The notes: generated by a model from the letters alone, not told the origin. A stretch of 64,000 nt of DNA from Glandiceps talaboti (GCF_964340395.1 NC_135562.1:14673296-14737295); one strand, 5' to 3'; numbered from the stretch's first letter, positions 1-11,128 are shown. Program-made: numbers and translations.

Positions 1-440
1 TAGATTTTGTTTTTGATCAAAATGACGTTTTATAAATGGTGAGGAATAAAAACGGGCTTTAAAGATGCCACAAAACCTTCTTCTTATCACAGTCCTACAC
101 ATCCATGTGACCACAGCACACGTGTAGAGTAGGACGTGGTAAAGAAGATAAGTTTTTGTCACCTTCAAAAGCCAGTTGTAAAAGGGATGTCGGCTTATAT
201 TTATGAAGTATACGATAATACGTAGGATATGTTGACCTGGATATCGGAAATAACATTGAACATGAATCAGACGACAGTCGTTTAGATTTCAAAACGTATT
301 ACAATATCACGGTGGTATATCGTTCTCTGTTTGTCTGTGGGTGTTGCTAAATGATACGTTGGGACTTTTTTAAAAATGAAAACACTGACAGACAGGAACA
401 GAACCAGAAATCAAAGATGCTAATGGAAATCGAAGTTTCC
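1..440. other. No gene recognised
   Basis: AT-rich sequence with short open frames only. No domain, splice-site pair or clear repeat was recognised. It adjoins the 3'-truncated end of the LINE fragment that follows. Confidence 0.5.
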
Positions 441-1715
441 TTTCGTCAGAAAGACCAGCGAACATACCTCTGATGCCATAATGCTCGAGTTTAGACAATA
501 ATATACCATGCTTGATAGTGTCAAAAGCTTTAGAGAAATCAATGAAAATGCCAAGAGTAATTCTACCTTCGTCTAATTGTTTTTAAGGAGATAATTTACT
601 ATGTTAACGACAGACAATTTTGTGCTATACTTTTGACGGAAGCCATATTGATGATCATATAAAATTTTGTTGCGATTAAGAAATGATCTAAGGCGATTAT
701 CAACTAATTTTTCTAATATTTTATTCAAAAGGGGAAGAATAGAAATTGGCCTATAATTGTCCGGGCTTTGTTCTGGCCCTTTTTTATATATTGGTTTCAC
801 TTTTGCTATTTTTAGGGAATTTGGAACCTCCCCAGAAGAAAAAGAAAGATTAGAAATATATTCCACAGGTTTGGATATAGTGTCGGATGCATCCGATAAA
901 AGTTTAGCCGGGATATTATCGTGTAACCACAAGAATTACTGATATCCAGCGTTTTGGATTGGTTCTGTTAAATAATCTCTTAAATTGTCGCGTGACATAT
1001 TACTAGCAAGTCGTGGGCCTATATTCACAAAGAAATCATTGAAACCTGATACAATATCCTGTGGAGAGATGTATTCAATTTGGTTTCCGTCTGAAGAAAT
1101 TATGAGTTTGTCAGGTAGATTATCCTTGGCATTACCATTCCTCTTACCGAGAACAACATTAATTACATTCCAAGTTTTCTTCATGTTACCTTTGTTCTTA
1201 AAAAAATAAATTACCATAGTACATCTTTTTTGCATCCCTGAGGACAGGAGTTAGAACATTTCTATAGTTCCTATATTTACTGACAATACAAGGTTTAAAA
1301 TTTGATTTGATAACATTAACGTACAATTTATGTTTTCTATTAATTGATTTCTTGATAGCTCGTGTGATCCAAGGTTTATTAGTCCTTGGCCTTTTAGTAT
1401 TTCTTGAAATATTTGGCGCATGCTTATCACAGGCTGCAATGAAAATTGAACTAAATTTGTCGTATGCAGAGTTTACATCTGAACAATTATATACATCGTC
1501 CCAATTTATTCCCGTGAGATGTCTACGAAATAATTCTACATCGTACTTACTGTAACATCTGTAGGATATATGTTTACAATTACTAGTAGTATCTTTGGAA
1601 AGTAAATTCTCAAATATAGCAAATACTGGAAAGTGATCTGAAACATCTGTCATAATAGTACCATAATAGTCTGTTGATATTAATCCATATGTACTTAGGG
1701 TTACACATAAGGTAT
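440..1715 (-). mobile_element. LINE (non-LTR retrotransposon) fragment: end of APE endonuclease plus N-terminal reverse transcriptase
   Basis: Read on the minus strand, three shifted frames give one polyprotein. 1653-1198 holds the final endonuclease motif SDHFPVFAIF and the usual linker with NKPWITRAIKK. 1235-936 continues with MKKTWNVINVVLGK. 932-573 gives the RT fingers, with KPIYKKG and NYRPISILP. After another shift, 560-503 gives RT motif A as IFIDFSKAFDTI. These are hallmarks of APE-type LINEs (CR1/Jockey-like group). The fragment stops before the YADD box, and its upstream homology fades near 1715, so both ends are missing. At least two frameshifts show it is dead. The exact family is not resolved. 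Confidence 0.85.
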
Positions 1716-2815
1716 CATACTATTCGCCAAGCCAAGCCTACACCTACTGACTACGAAGCCCAGACCACCAATCAGCAATGCCAATACAAAACGTACTTGA
1801 TGTTGATACAAAGGGTTGACCCCACTCTCAGTCTACCAAGGGCATACGGTGTTACACCTATCAAGTGAGTACACACCTAACTATCGTCTATCGTAAATAA
1901 GACGTGATTCCTTATTGCAATAGAACATTTATTTTTGTCTATAAGTATAATACTTGCAATTATATGGAAATATTTTTGAAAAAAACCCCAGCATATTTAG
2001 GTCAAAGTATACATCAGCAAAAATCAAACAGCGTCCTAGTCTTGTCGTAAGGCCTTTGATCTGTGCTTGGGAGGTTACTAAAGAAATGGTGAATTGACAC
2101 TACCTCTGTTAACATACGGGTACGTGACCTACTGTCCCTGCACTAGCTACTAGTAAGCATTGGGTCGGTTGTGTAGTTACATCAGTGTTACAACAGTTTT
2201 GTCGCACCTTAACGAACCGAGAACTGTACAGTATACTTTATTTATGCCTCAGATGTAGTAAACGGGCAATTTGAACTTTATTGAATCAACTTTTAAAGTT
2301 CAATGCCAGTTCATACCCTATACCTACAGCAGAGATGAACTTCAAGGGACGACCTTGGCTAATCTAGTTCAAATTTGTCGTCCTCAAACCCAAGTTTAAA
2401 GCAGCATCTATCTGTTGTGCTTCTCTTTTATTTGGATGTTCTCACTCTTTACCATACGTTGACTAAAATAATTTAATCTATTTCTGTATAACCTAATTAC
2501 TGCCTTTGGCATAGCTCTTTGTCCATTGTATACAATATTTTATTACCCGTACATCGAGGGCACGGTCCACCATTCCTTATTTGAATGACAATTGCTTGAC
2601 ATGCATGATGTCGTTGACACAAAACAAGAGGGGTGTAACCCCTATTTCTTGAACACAGAAGTGTTCTTGTTATATAGACTATTGGTGTTATCTTAGTCTT
2701 GACGGCAGGATAGATATGGTGACCTATGTAAACTCATATATGTTAGATCGCCCTCAAACGGCTACAGCAGTAAATTTATCAATCACATACTATCTATGTT
2801 GACTGTTTTTCCAAC
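1716..2815. other. No gene recognised upstream of SULT
   Basis: About 1.1 kb without a convincing exon or repeat. The SULT promoter should lie here or between 2.8 and 3.4 kb, but no TATA box or initiator stands out. Confidence 0.4.
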
Positions 2816-2927
2816 ATGGCTGCCTCCGTCACCGAATTAAATTTCGAAGTTGTTGGAAGGTGCTTCGACATAAAGTTGTTGGCACGTCTTCAGAAGCAAA
2901 ACATTCAAAATATGCTCGGCCCTACAG
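2816..2927 (+). other. Possible alternative or upstream exon of the SULT gene
   Basis: An ATG (2816) after TTTTCCAAC opens 37 codons and runs to a good donor, CTACAG|GTAGCG, ending in phase 1. Joined to the acceptor at 3414 it would be out of frame with the SULT start. Joined directly to the 4099 exon it is in frame, but would replace the cofactor-binding YPKS loop. It may equally be an untranslated leader or chance. No homology is recognised. Confidence 0.2.
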
Positions 2928-3438
2928 GTAGCGAAAAGTCAATTTGCTGTAGTGAACATAAGGACACATCCCATTGGGCTTTGCGTTGTCGATGGCAGCC
3001 AATCAGGTTAATTGTTATTAGTCTCCGAAGCACTCTTAAGATTTTAAGTCAAGATTTTATTATTATAATAGCTCTTCCAATAAAATGTCGTTGCCCATTA
3101 AATTCTCAAATTACCTAAATTTTATATGCATACGATTTTCAAAAGCCCTATCAATTTGAAATTGTATACATATACATTTTTGTCAGTTTTTTGGTCCTGT
3201 TGGTTTGGACAGCTTTTGTTACTATTCCGCTCTGACATAAATTGTCCACTTATGTTTCTTTGCAAAGCTCAAACGATTGTATTGGTATATATTAAAGTAT
3301 ACATGAATTATTTTGTAGGATATATATGGCTATATTCCTTTTTGGTGAACGACATGCCAACATATTATATCCCTTTTTTTGACGTTTCAGATCATTCTTT
3401 CATTAACTGTTCTTAGGAACATATTGTATATCGTTGCT

Positions 3439-6400
3439 ATGGATGAAAAGGATGTTATTATGTTACGTCATCCACACGAGAAGATAAAGAAGATAGAAAT
3501 TCGTGAGGATGATTTGATTGTCGTTACCTATCCTAAATCAGGTGATGATCACGTGATTTAATACACAAGTTCTATCCTTTTCTATGATTATGTCAAAAAT
3601 GTCGATCCCCTTTCCCGGTTACTATGAATATACATCTTGACTAGTAAATGTATTTGTAATTTTTGAATTATTATTTATTGTTGGGAATAAATTAGTATAG
3701 TGGAAGAAATGAAGTTGACATACAATTAATCATAAAACTACTAGAATGAACTTACATACATAGTGTAATTTCATAATTTGACCAACTAAAGTGATACAGG
3801 CTGAGTTCATACGATTTAGCAATTCCGGCTATATAATTAAAAAAAATTGTCGTATTCTACAATTGCTTGCAAATAACTAAACTCAAACCTGGTATTTTAA
3901 GATGTAAAACTTGTAAACGATACGATGACGTAATTTTTTGTACGTACAAAAATGTCGAGGATATCCCTACAATGCAATCAACTGTTCTAGCACTGCCAGG
4001 CGACAATTGTAATGTCATGGAAGACATACATTGACATTAACTTTATACTAGAATAGTTAATCAAATTTTTTATTTAAGTATTTTCATTTATACAACAGGA
4101 ACAAACTGGATTAAGCACATCATGCGATTACTACTGAACGATGGTGATGTAGGTGATCCAATACCTGAGAACACAAGGGGTGGTATTATAGAGTATATAG
4201 TCGCCGAGGAAGATGACCATCCATCGGTATATGCATTTAGAAAATTGGGTCATCCCGACTTCTGTGTTGATATAAAGACAATGAAGTCGCCTCGGTTCTT
4301 TATGACCCATGTACCACTTGCTTGGTTGCCGTGTCTAACTAATGCAAAGGTAATATATAAGCTTTTCAAATCAGACCATGTATATGTACTTGACTCCAAT
4401 TTCTTCAAAACCTTAAAAGCAACATATCGATTGTCATCATTTATATACATCTTACAAAATACCCCTTGCATATTGCATCAATAATTTACAGAATGTAGAA
4501 AAATTACCATGATATATCATTCATGAAAATTCCATTCAATTCATGGATATATTCAGGATACCTCGTCCTATTAAAGATATATGACTCATGACTGGCTAAT
4601 TTGCATAATTTACGATATTTATGAACTGGAAGAGACATCTTCCATTGTTGCTCAGCATTTCATTAAAGGTGGTGGGTATATTGATGACACTGCGATTTAT
4701 ATGTAATTTTTGCATACTAATTGACCTATTTGCATATTCAATTATAATTTAATAATTAGGGGATTTCGAGAATACTAGCTCATAATTTAATTAAACTTTA
4801 TGGAAATAATAACAATAAATTACTAATATGTGTTTTAGGTCTTATTTATTTATTTATTTATTTATTTACATTATGTAAAGAATTTGCATTATCAATGATA
4901 ATTGCCAACTTAGGGATATATCATCAGCGCAAGCTCAGTGTTTCATCAAATGTTATGTTAATCAGATTCTGCTAATTTGTATGATTTGCACATTTATACC
5001 TTGAGTATAATTTGCATAATGAAATGAATGACATTTATTTGCATCTTGAATTTTCCATTTATTATGAGATATAGTTTCGGATTCTATTAAGAGAGGGCGC
5101 TGTATGCATTCCTTCACATTTCAATGCACTTCTTCATTTCATGTGCAAATGCACAACAAGCACACTACTGAGCTTGGCTTGTATTCTGCCTTTTTGGGGA
5201 ATTTTCTGCAAGGGTTTATGGGAAAGCCTCTAGTGATGACATCACAGATATCTTTGTAAATGTGTATATTATCTTCTTTGTCCTAGGTCATCTACCTAGC
5301 AAGAAACCCAAAGGACATACTGGTATCCATGTATTTCATGACACGATGTTTGGTTCCTGAACACACACCTGAGACAGACCGTCAACTATTTGATCAAGTA
5401 GTTCATGCGTTCGTGACTGGACCAATACCATGTATGTAGACTCAGTCTGTTGGAATACCATTGCTAACCGGAGAATCCCAGTCAGACTTATTTCTACCTT
5501 TAGTACACTTTTATTGATTACTGCTATCAACTTACAGGAAAAGTCCAGTCAGACTTATTTCTGCCTTTAGTACACTTTTATTGATTACTGCTATCGACTT
5601 ACAGGAAAAGTCCAGTCAAACTTATTTATGCCTTTAATACATTTGTATCAAGTGCTGTTATCAAATATATTCAAATGTTATGTTATCAATATAAAGTTTC
5701 ACACAAAGCGAAAAGGGTATTTATGATGTCATAAATGGTTTTCCCATAAACCCTTGTCGGAAATCTACAAATGGCTCAATCGCGCAGTAGAGTTTCATTT
5801 CAAAGATGAGAACTTATCGAGGTGATCCAAAGTCATGTTGATAGCAGTAATCAATACATGAGTTCTGCATTTTAGGAGAACATAATTGGAGTGTTCCCAT
5901 TAAGCAATAAACCCCGCTGCAGGAGGATATACGCGAGATTTGTTTAATTGGGTATAATTCGAAGGTACAGTGACAAAGAACACCACAAGCACTCTTATAG
6001 TGCAAATACACCATTTACGTCACATTGGTACTCGCACGTCATGGAGTTGTTGAATTTTTATATACTATGTAAACTTTTCAAATTCCGACATCTGATTTAT
6101 TTTTTGTTAATTGCAGTGGAGCATGGTATGTGGTTTGAGCATGTATTGCCATGGTGGCAGAGAAGAAATGAGGACAATGTCCTCTTCCTGAAATATGAAG
6201 ACATGAGACGGGTATTTTGATTTTCGAGCTTTTTTGGTTCCGGTTACCCGACCCCACATAGTTTTTATTGTCGACCTCAAACTTTGTTTTACGAATAAAA
6301 TCGCAAAAATTGTGAAGTTTCCTCGCAAGAAATTATAGCGAATGCGAAAACAGACATAAACTTTTTTAAAAAAAACATATAAAACTGTTCTTCCAATCTG

Positions 6401-6511
6401 TAATGGCTTTAAATCGAGAAAAAGGCAATTATTAAACAGAGACTAAATAGAAAACAACGAAAAACATAACCACCTGAACTAGACACTCACATATGAATAT
6501 ATAAATATGTA

Positions 6512-6577
<66 letters not shown>

Positions 6578-6647
6578 ATGTCTGATGATCGCTCGAAGCG
6601 TGAAACTCTGAGTAACGACTTATTACATCCTTATTCTTTTGAATTAA

Positions 6648-6709
<62 letters not shown>

Positions 6710-6728
6710 ATATATATATATATATATA

Positions 6729-6775
<47 letters not shown>

Positions 6776-8789
6776 AAATAACAAATCTATCATCTACTCC
6801 ACCTATTCTAAAATTGAGCATTATCGGAACCACACAAATTGTTTTGTTAGCCTAAGGCCTTAAAGGATCCAAAACAATCATTTCCACCAACACTGCATAG
6901 CTCGAACTCTCTCGAAATAGATATAATATACATTTACGTAGGGTATTGCTACATAATTGCCAATCGATAATGTATCACCCCTACTATAATTTAGTAGATA
7001 TGTATCGATAACGTATCAAGTCAGCCGGTAATGCATGAACTGACCGTTAACAGCAATTTGGCCACCGTGACGACATTGTCGGATTGATACATTATAACAT
7101 GAGGGAGTTCTTGTGTTCTTATGTTTTGAGATACACTTAATACTATCATTCCAGGATTTGACATCTGCAATTAAGAAGATTGCGGAGTACATTGGTAAAA
7201 GTCCGTCACCTGAAGTACTTGACAAGATCGTTAATCTCTCCACTTTTGAGACAATGAAGCGAAGTCCTCCCCCTGATCATGAGATTTTGGGCAATGCTAT
7301 GAATCTGAACTTCAAATCTGGAGAGTCCGTTCTAATTAGAAAAGGTAAGCAAATCAACCAAAGTACGCTTCAGTTGGTCGAAAAGCTTTCCGTAAACAAT
7401 GCCACAAGGAAGGAAGATCTTAATGTCATAGATATATGCGTTTGGTTCATGTGAGGCTTTTATGATTGGCAGTTATAACACTAAGTTTTTATAATGAATA
7501 GTGATATGTTTATTTTGCCATCTATGGTATCCCAGGGGTCGAACTGAAATGGTTTACACAACTTAAAAGAGTGCACAATTGGTTTGAATATCCAACGAGT
7601 TTCGCACTTCGGCTTTCAAGAAGTTTCAAATTGATAGACAGTTTGGTACATCAAGACACTTGAAATTTTATAATGCAATCGGTTCTTCTAAAATATTGTC
7701 AGTTATCTTCTTCAATATGACCTTGTTTCTTGATGGGTTTAACTGAATCGTGTATGATCGTGTTACAACATAAATCTGTCTTTGTATGGTGAAGTATTAG
7801 TATTGTAAGATGAAAACAAGACTTGATTGTAACTTAACGTGTACGTAAAGTAAAGCGAGGCAGTGCTGATGACAGGTTGTCTGATGATGGCGTAAACGAG
7901 AAACTATAATTTACAGTTTGGTCCTGTTTGCGCTTTGTAATCCTGTTAAAATGGACAGTGTTAAAATGGACAGTCTGCTGTGCTTTTGTTTTCGACCATT
8001 TTTCCAGTGAGCACATCTCTAGGCTTTTCCAAAATTTGCCATGGTAGCGCTCTACTTCCTGTCTGTGTGTGTACCTTTGGGGTGTCTACATGGCATTGGT
8101 ATAGGTTTATCGATTAATCATACAGCACTGCTGCTTTCCTTGAATTCTCAACAATGCAAAAACATCCCTGGTTTACACTTCTACAGAATACAAGAACAAA
8201 GCTCTTAGGAAATGGTACTATGAGGTGATGATACCCCCAATTTGAGCGAGGGCGCTGTATTATCAATTTCCTGTTTGCAGTCTGGAATGGTAGACGTTCA
8301 TAAACACGAGAGCTGTTATGTACCATTCCCCGAGGCCGATGGAAATAGTTGCTCTATTATAGCATTGGGGCTAATTGACATCTACTTGTGCAGAAATAAA
8401 GCCAAGCAATAAGTGTTTTATAACACATCACATTCTTAGACAGATATTCTTTCCATAGTGAAAGCAAATCACCTATAAGATGTCTGTGTTACATGAATAT
8501 TACGCTGCCAAATAGAATGCGACTAGTCTGTGTATCTTTATACAAATTGAGGTCGCTATGGGTTATAGTCCGTACCACGTGATATGATCTAAGCCAATCA
8601 CTGAAGGCTATATGAAACTATGTGTTATAATCTATATTCTATTCTATTCTTTTCTATTCTATTCTATTCTATTTACTAGGAAAAGTTGGCGGATGGAAGG
8701 ATCATTTCACCGTGGCACAAAATGAGTATTTTGACCAGAATTACAAAAAGTGGATCGAAGGCAGTGGTCTTGACTTTGATTTTGAGTGA
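3439..8789 (+). CDS. Cytosolic sulfotransferase (SULT family), six coding exons
   Basis: Coding exons are 3439-3541, 4099-4349, 5287-5431, 6117-6211, 7155-7344 and 8680-8789. All introns are GT..AG, with phases 1,0,1,0,1. Total is 894 nt, 297 codons plus TGA, the usual SULT length. It should transfer sulfate from PAPS to a hydroxyl or amine of a small acceptor in the cytosol. Seen: 5'-phosphosulfate loop TYPKSGTNW (residues 30-38, split across the first intron), catalytic His105 in MTHVPL, 3'-phosphate site [12 protein letters not shown] with Arg124 and Ser132, FEHVLPWW in exon 4, RKGKVGGWK (260-268), and the dimer motif KxxxTVxxxE (Lys268-Glu277). There is no signal peptide or membrane segment, so it is a soluble SULT, not a Golgi enzyme. 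The start is the first Met of the open frame, just after a possible acceptor at 3413. Substrate and SULT subclass cannot be told. No break is seen, so it is likely functional. Confidence 0.95.
3930..4050 (+). repeat. Interspersed repeat core in SULT intron 1
   Basis: The stretch with GACGTAAT, then GCAATCAACTGTTCTA, TGCCAG.CGA and GACATTAAC recurs with about the same spacing at 47560-47720, and in part inside the MITE at 10960-11060. It is a non-autonomous dispersed element and ends about 50 bp before the exon acceptor. Confidence 0.65.
4500..5060. repeat. Intronic AT-rich stretch with repeated TTTGCAT blocks
   Basis: In SULT intron 2, short blocks around 'aatttgcata' recur at irregular spacing, with a (TTAT)n run at 4843-4867. 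This is degenerate tandem or MITE-like material with no coding signal. Confidence 0.35.
5205..5757. repeat. Inverted repeat arms flanking SULT exon 3
   Basis: AGGGTTTATGGGAAA with a nearby TGACATCA at 5213-5245 is matched in reverse by TGATGTCA and TTTTCCCATAAACCCT at 5723-5755. The arms sit in the two introns on either side of coding exon 5287-5431, so the pre-mRNA could fold around that exon. Confidence 0.55.
5478..5660. repeat. 67 bp tandem repeat, about 2.6 copies
   Basis: GTCAGACTTATTTCT starts at 5481 and 5548, and a diverged copy starts at 5615, giving a period of 67 bp. Each unit includes CTTTAGTACACTTTTATTGA. It lies in SULT intron 3. Confidence 0.8.
6491..6779 (+). mobile_element. 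(TA)n-flanked insertion carrying a hammerhead-like motif
   Basis: A unique segment of about 75 bp (6573-6649) lies between two TA-dinucleotide tracts (6519-6572 and 6650-6773). The whole block interrupts repeat R1, which is uninterrupted at 25.5 and 34.1 kb. This looks like insertion of a short non-autonomous element into a TA-rich site, or TA expansion after insertion. Penelope-like elements are a possible source because their ends encode hammerhead ribozymes. The assignment is inference. Confidence 0.5.
6575..6621 (+). ncRNA. Type I hammerhead ribozyme-like motif
   Basis: The core box CTGATGA (6582-6588) is followed by stem II (6590-6593 with 6597-6600, loop CGA) and the GAA box (6602-6604). 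A three-base-pair stem III (ACT 6605-6607 with AGT 6611-6613, loop CTG) comes next, then A6614 as H17, so the cleavage triplet is GTA. Stem I pairs 6575-6581 with 6615-6621 (six of seven, two wobbles). The tiny stem III is typical of hammerheads reported in Penelope-like retroelements. A T-T mismatch at the base of stem II (6589/6601) may weaken activity. The fold was read by eye. Confidence 0.55.
7862..7915 (+). other. Degenerate hammerhead-core-like sequence in the last SULT intron
   Basis: CTGATGA (7881-7887) is followed by GGCGTAAACGA and then GAAAC (7900-7904). Only about two base pairs of stem II survive and no convincing stem III is seen. It may be a decayed retroelement end, or chance. 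Confidence 0.2.
8190..8310 (+). repeat. Partial copy of the GAGGGCGCTGTAT MITE
   Basis: GATGATACCCCCAATTTGAG, GAGGGCGCTGTATTATC and CAGTCTGGAATGG match one arm of the MITE at 10.9-11.1 kb. Only one arm is present, inside the last SULT intron. Confidence 0.7.
8631..8672 (+). repeat. (ATTCT)n pentanucleotide microsatellite at the SULT exon 6 acceptor
   Basis: About eight ATTCT-type units end six bases before the acceptor AG at 8678-8679. The repeat therefore supplies the polypyrimidine tract for the last coding exon. Confidence 0.85.
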
Positions 8790-9007
8790 CTTCTCAACAG
8801 GAATCTTAGATAGTTGATTTGAAGAGAGCAAGAATCCAACAGCACTGTGAAGTGGCATATTATTTTGACATCACCGTAACTGTCTACAAAAATCTTTCAA
8901 TAGATGGATAGTAACATTTATCAACGAAAATACATGAACACCGCCCTCGTATTCTCGATATTTACAAACAGTTTGACTATCAAATTGATATTTATATTCA
9001 CAACAGT

Positions 9008-9232
9008 ACAATAAATGATGAATTACCACCATACAAGTCATAGTCTCAATACCCGACGGAAATTAAGCCGGACTCTCCTAAATACAATACTAGTATTGTT
9101 AAGTCACCTGTCAAATTTATTGGTTCACAATTATGGAACAATATTTCGGAAAAAAAGTAGTTGCACTCCAGTTAAAGAAAGTTCAAGAAAGTATAGAGAT
9201 CTGATTCTAGATTTAAAATGATTGATCTTGAT
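9008..9232 (+). mobile_element. LINE reverse transcriptase C-terminal remnant
   Basis: Plus strand: HSLNTRRK in one frame, then after a shift SPVKFIGSQLWNN (9102-9148), then KKYRDLILDLK-like sequence ending in TGA at 9219-9221. The motif xGxxLWNxI is the usual C-terminal signature of CR1/Jockey-type LINE proteins. Frameshifts and an in-frame TAG make it a relic. Confidence 0.7.
9010..9015 (+). promoter_or_regulatory. Candidate polyadenylation signal of the SULT gene
   Basis: AATAAA lies 221 bp after the SULT stop. It sits at the start of LINE-derived coding sequence (frame reading INDELPP), so it may be borrowed from the retroelement. No downstream GT-rich element was verified. Confidence 0.35.
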
Positions 9233-9930
9233 ATTTATTTATTTTTGTTTGGTTTATGTTTATATGTAACTATTTTGGAGACTTTTGCATACATAGAAAA
9301 CTGTCCTCCACAGTGGTTGATACTTTCTTTATGTTCGGTCATTTTTTTTTTTTTTACAAACGTATGAAAGTCTTTACATTCATTTTGAACATGTTGGTCC
9401 TAAGTTTCCCTTTTGTGGGGCGCCCTCAAAAAACGCTTCAAAGTGAGCAACTGGAATATATCGAAATCTGAAACAGCTAGCGAATGCTGAGCGGATGGCT
9501 TAAAAGCTAACAGCTCGTCACTTCCATGATGGGAGTTGCTTCTCGTTCGCCCTCTACGGTAAACACGACATGTCAAAACTTCGTAAATATATGAAGCAAA
9601 CTAGTGTCGACAGTCGGACTATTCTGACAAAATTGAAATGTGAAGTACGTGTATTTTGTAACATACTTAAATTTAACAATGATAAAGTTCTTTTTTCTAC
9701 CTTATTCTGTTATTAATCATATAATAATGTTAGTTTTGATACACAGCGCTTTCCCACTCTCGCCTCAAAACAATTAACAAATAGTACCCCTCGCATGGAC
9801 CAATATATAACGGTGCAACGGCCCTTTATACTTCCTCAACTCCATCGGGAAACATACAATCCATTGCAGCCACTGTAAGCTCATATGATTAATCCTATAT
9901 TTAGTTTTACTGCATATGGAGTATTTGAAT
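9233..9930. other. No gene recognised
   Basis: The first 100-150 bp may be the LINE 3' tail (TTTATATGTAACTATTTTGG). The rest shows no exon or repeat that can be supported. Confidence 0.4.
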
Positions 9931-9933
9931 TGT

Positions 9934-10160
9934 ATGTATGTATGTATGTATGTATGTATGTATGTATGTATGTATGTATGTATGTATGTATGTATGTACA
10001 ATGTATGTATGTATGTATGTATGTGCGTGAGTTTGTGTGTGTGGAAGGATTGGTGGATGGATGCATTGTTACGAATGTATGTACGTACGTACGTACGTAC
10101 GTACGTACGTACGTATGTATGTATGTATGTATGTATGTATGTATGTATGTATGTATGTTA
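9934..10160 (+). repeat. (TGTA)n and (GTAC)n tetranucleotide arrays
   Basis: Two TGTA blocks flank a short unique segment (10020-10075), with a (GTAC)n tract at 10080-10113. Open frames here are repeat artefacts. Confidence 0.95.
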
Positions 10161-10879
10161 GTTAGTTATCTGGAATAGTCAAATATTTTCTTATTCCATG
10201 TATTTCTACTTATACAGAGATCGTGCCTGCATGCCAATGAGCACCCTGAAGAATAACTTGATATAAATGACATTTCTAAGATAACAAAGTTTTGCATTGT
10301 CCATTAGTTATAATGACGCCACATACCAAATAATTCATAACTCGGGGGGGGGGGCAATGAACATTTCTAGACAGTACTCCCCCTAGGTCATACAGGGTTT
10401 ATCTGAAGTGCCGAAAAATACTACCTTCACGAACAGATATACATACATCGTAACCAGTAAATCGTCTGTTCTAGACAAGAAGGCTGGTCATGGTATCGTC
10501 GATAATAAACCAAGTCGCTTCCTCATTTGCATATGATCACAATAAATCAATTTATTTGTGTGGAGAGAATTTAGTGATCCGAAAACAGAGTTACATAACT
10601 TAATACACTCGAAGGACGTTTTTGCACACTTCAGATTACACGCTAAGCCAGTCTGATATCAGATTACAATAATCCATTGTCCCAAATGCGGATGTAACAT
10701 TAATAATCTTACCTATTACATGTCTCAATAAAGACACGTGACCATTTCGTATCAATGTGATATTTACTGTCCAAGTAAGTTTAAAAAGACAGTAACTGCG
10801 TTTATAAATATTTTGGCGTAGGTTTTGCTGTATAGTGAAAAATTACGTGCAGTATTGTACTTACTAAGGCACAAAGCTC
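10161..10879. other. No gene recognised
   Basis: Unique AT-rich sequence with a G-run at 10345-10354. Nothing else was seen. Confidence 0.4.
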
Positions 10880-11128
10880 TTCAAAACGGTAAATTAATGA
10901 TACCACCAATTTAAGTGAGGGCGCTGTATTCTCATTTTCCTGAACTCAAACCTACTATAATCAGAAACGATCCATTGACGTAATTTATCATACGTGTCAA
11001 AAATGTACTTTGCGATCAACTGTTCTAGCAATGCTAGAAGACAATAGGCAATTCCAGACTGCCAACAGGAAATTGAGAATACAGCGCCCTCGCTCAAATT
11101 GGGGGTATCATTAATTTACCGTAAAAAC
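10880..11128. mobile_element. MITE-like element with about 55 bp terminal inverted repeats
   Basis: The left arm (CGGTAAATTAATGATACC, then GTGAGGGCGCTGTATTCTC and TTTCCTG, 10887-10943) is repeated in reverse at 11068-11122 with few differences. The internal 120 bp includes GATCAACTGTTCTAGCAATG, shared with 3930-4050 and 47560-47720. No transposase is present. The family is present elsewhere in the window (8190-8310). Confidence 0.8.

Larger units (their letters stand above)
6222..6840 (-). repeat. Dispersed repeat R1, copy 1, split by a (TA)n insertion
   Basis: On the minus strand this matches 25490-25825 and 34040-34345 block by block: CTCAATTTTAG near its start, GTGAGTGTCTAGTTCAGGT, AACAGTTTTATATTGTC-like, GTCGAC, then GGGTCGGGTAACCGGAA at the end. 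About 290 bp (roughly 6491-6779) is extra relative to the other two copies and holds the (TA)n and ribozyme block. No coding capacity was recognised. Confidence 0.75.

Noticed and set aside
95-292. 65-codon minus-strand frame at the window start
   Set aside because: No domain or context; length expected by chance in this sequence.
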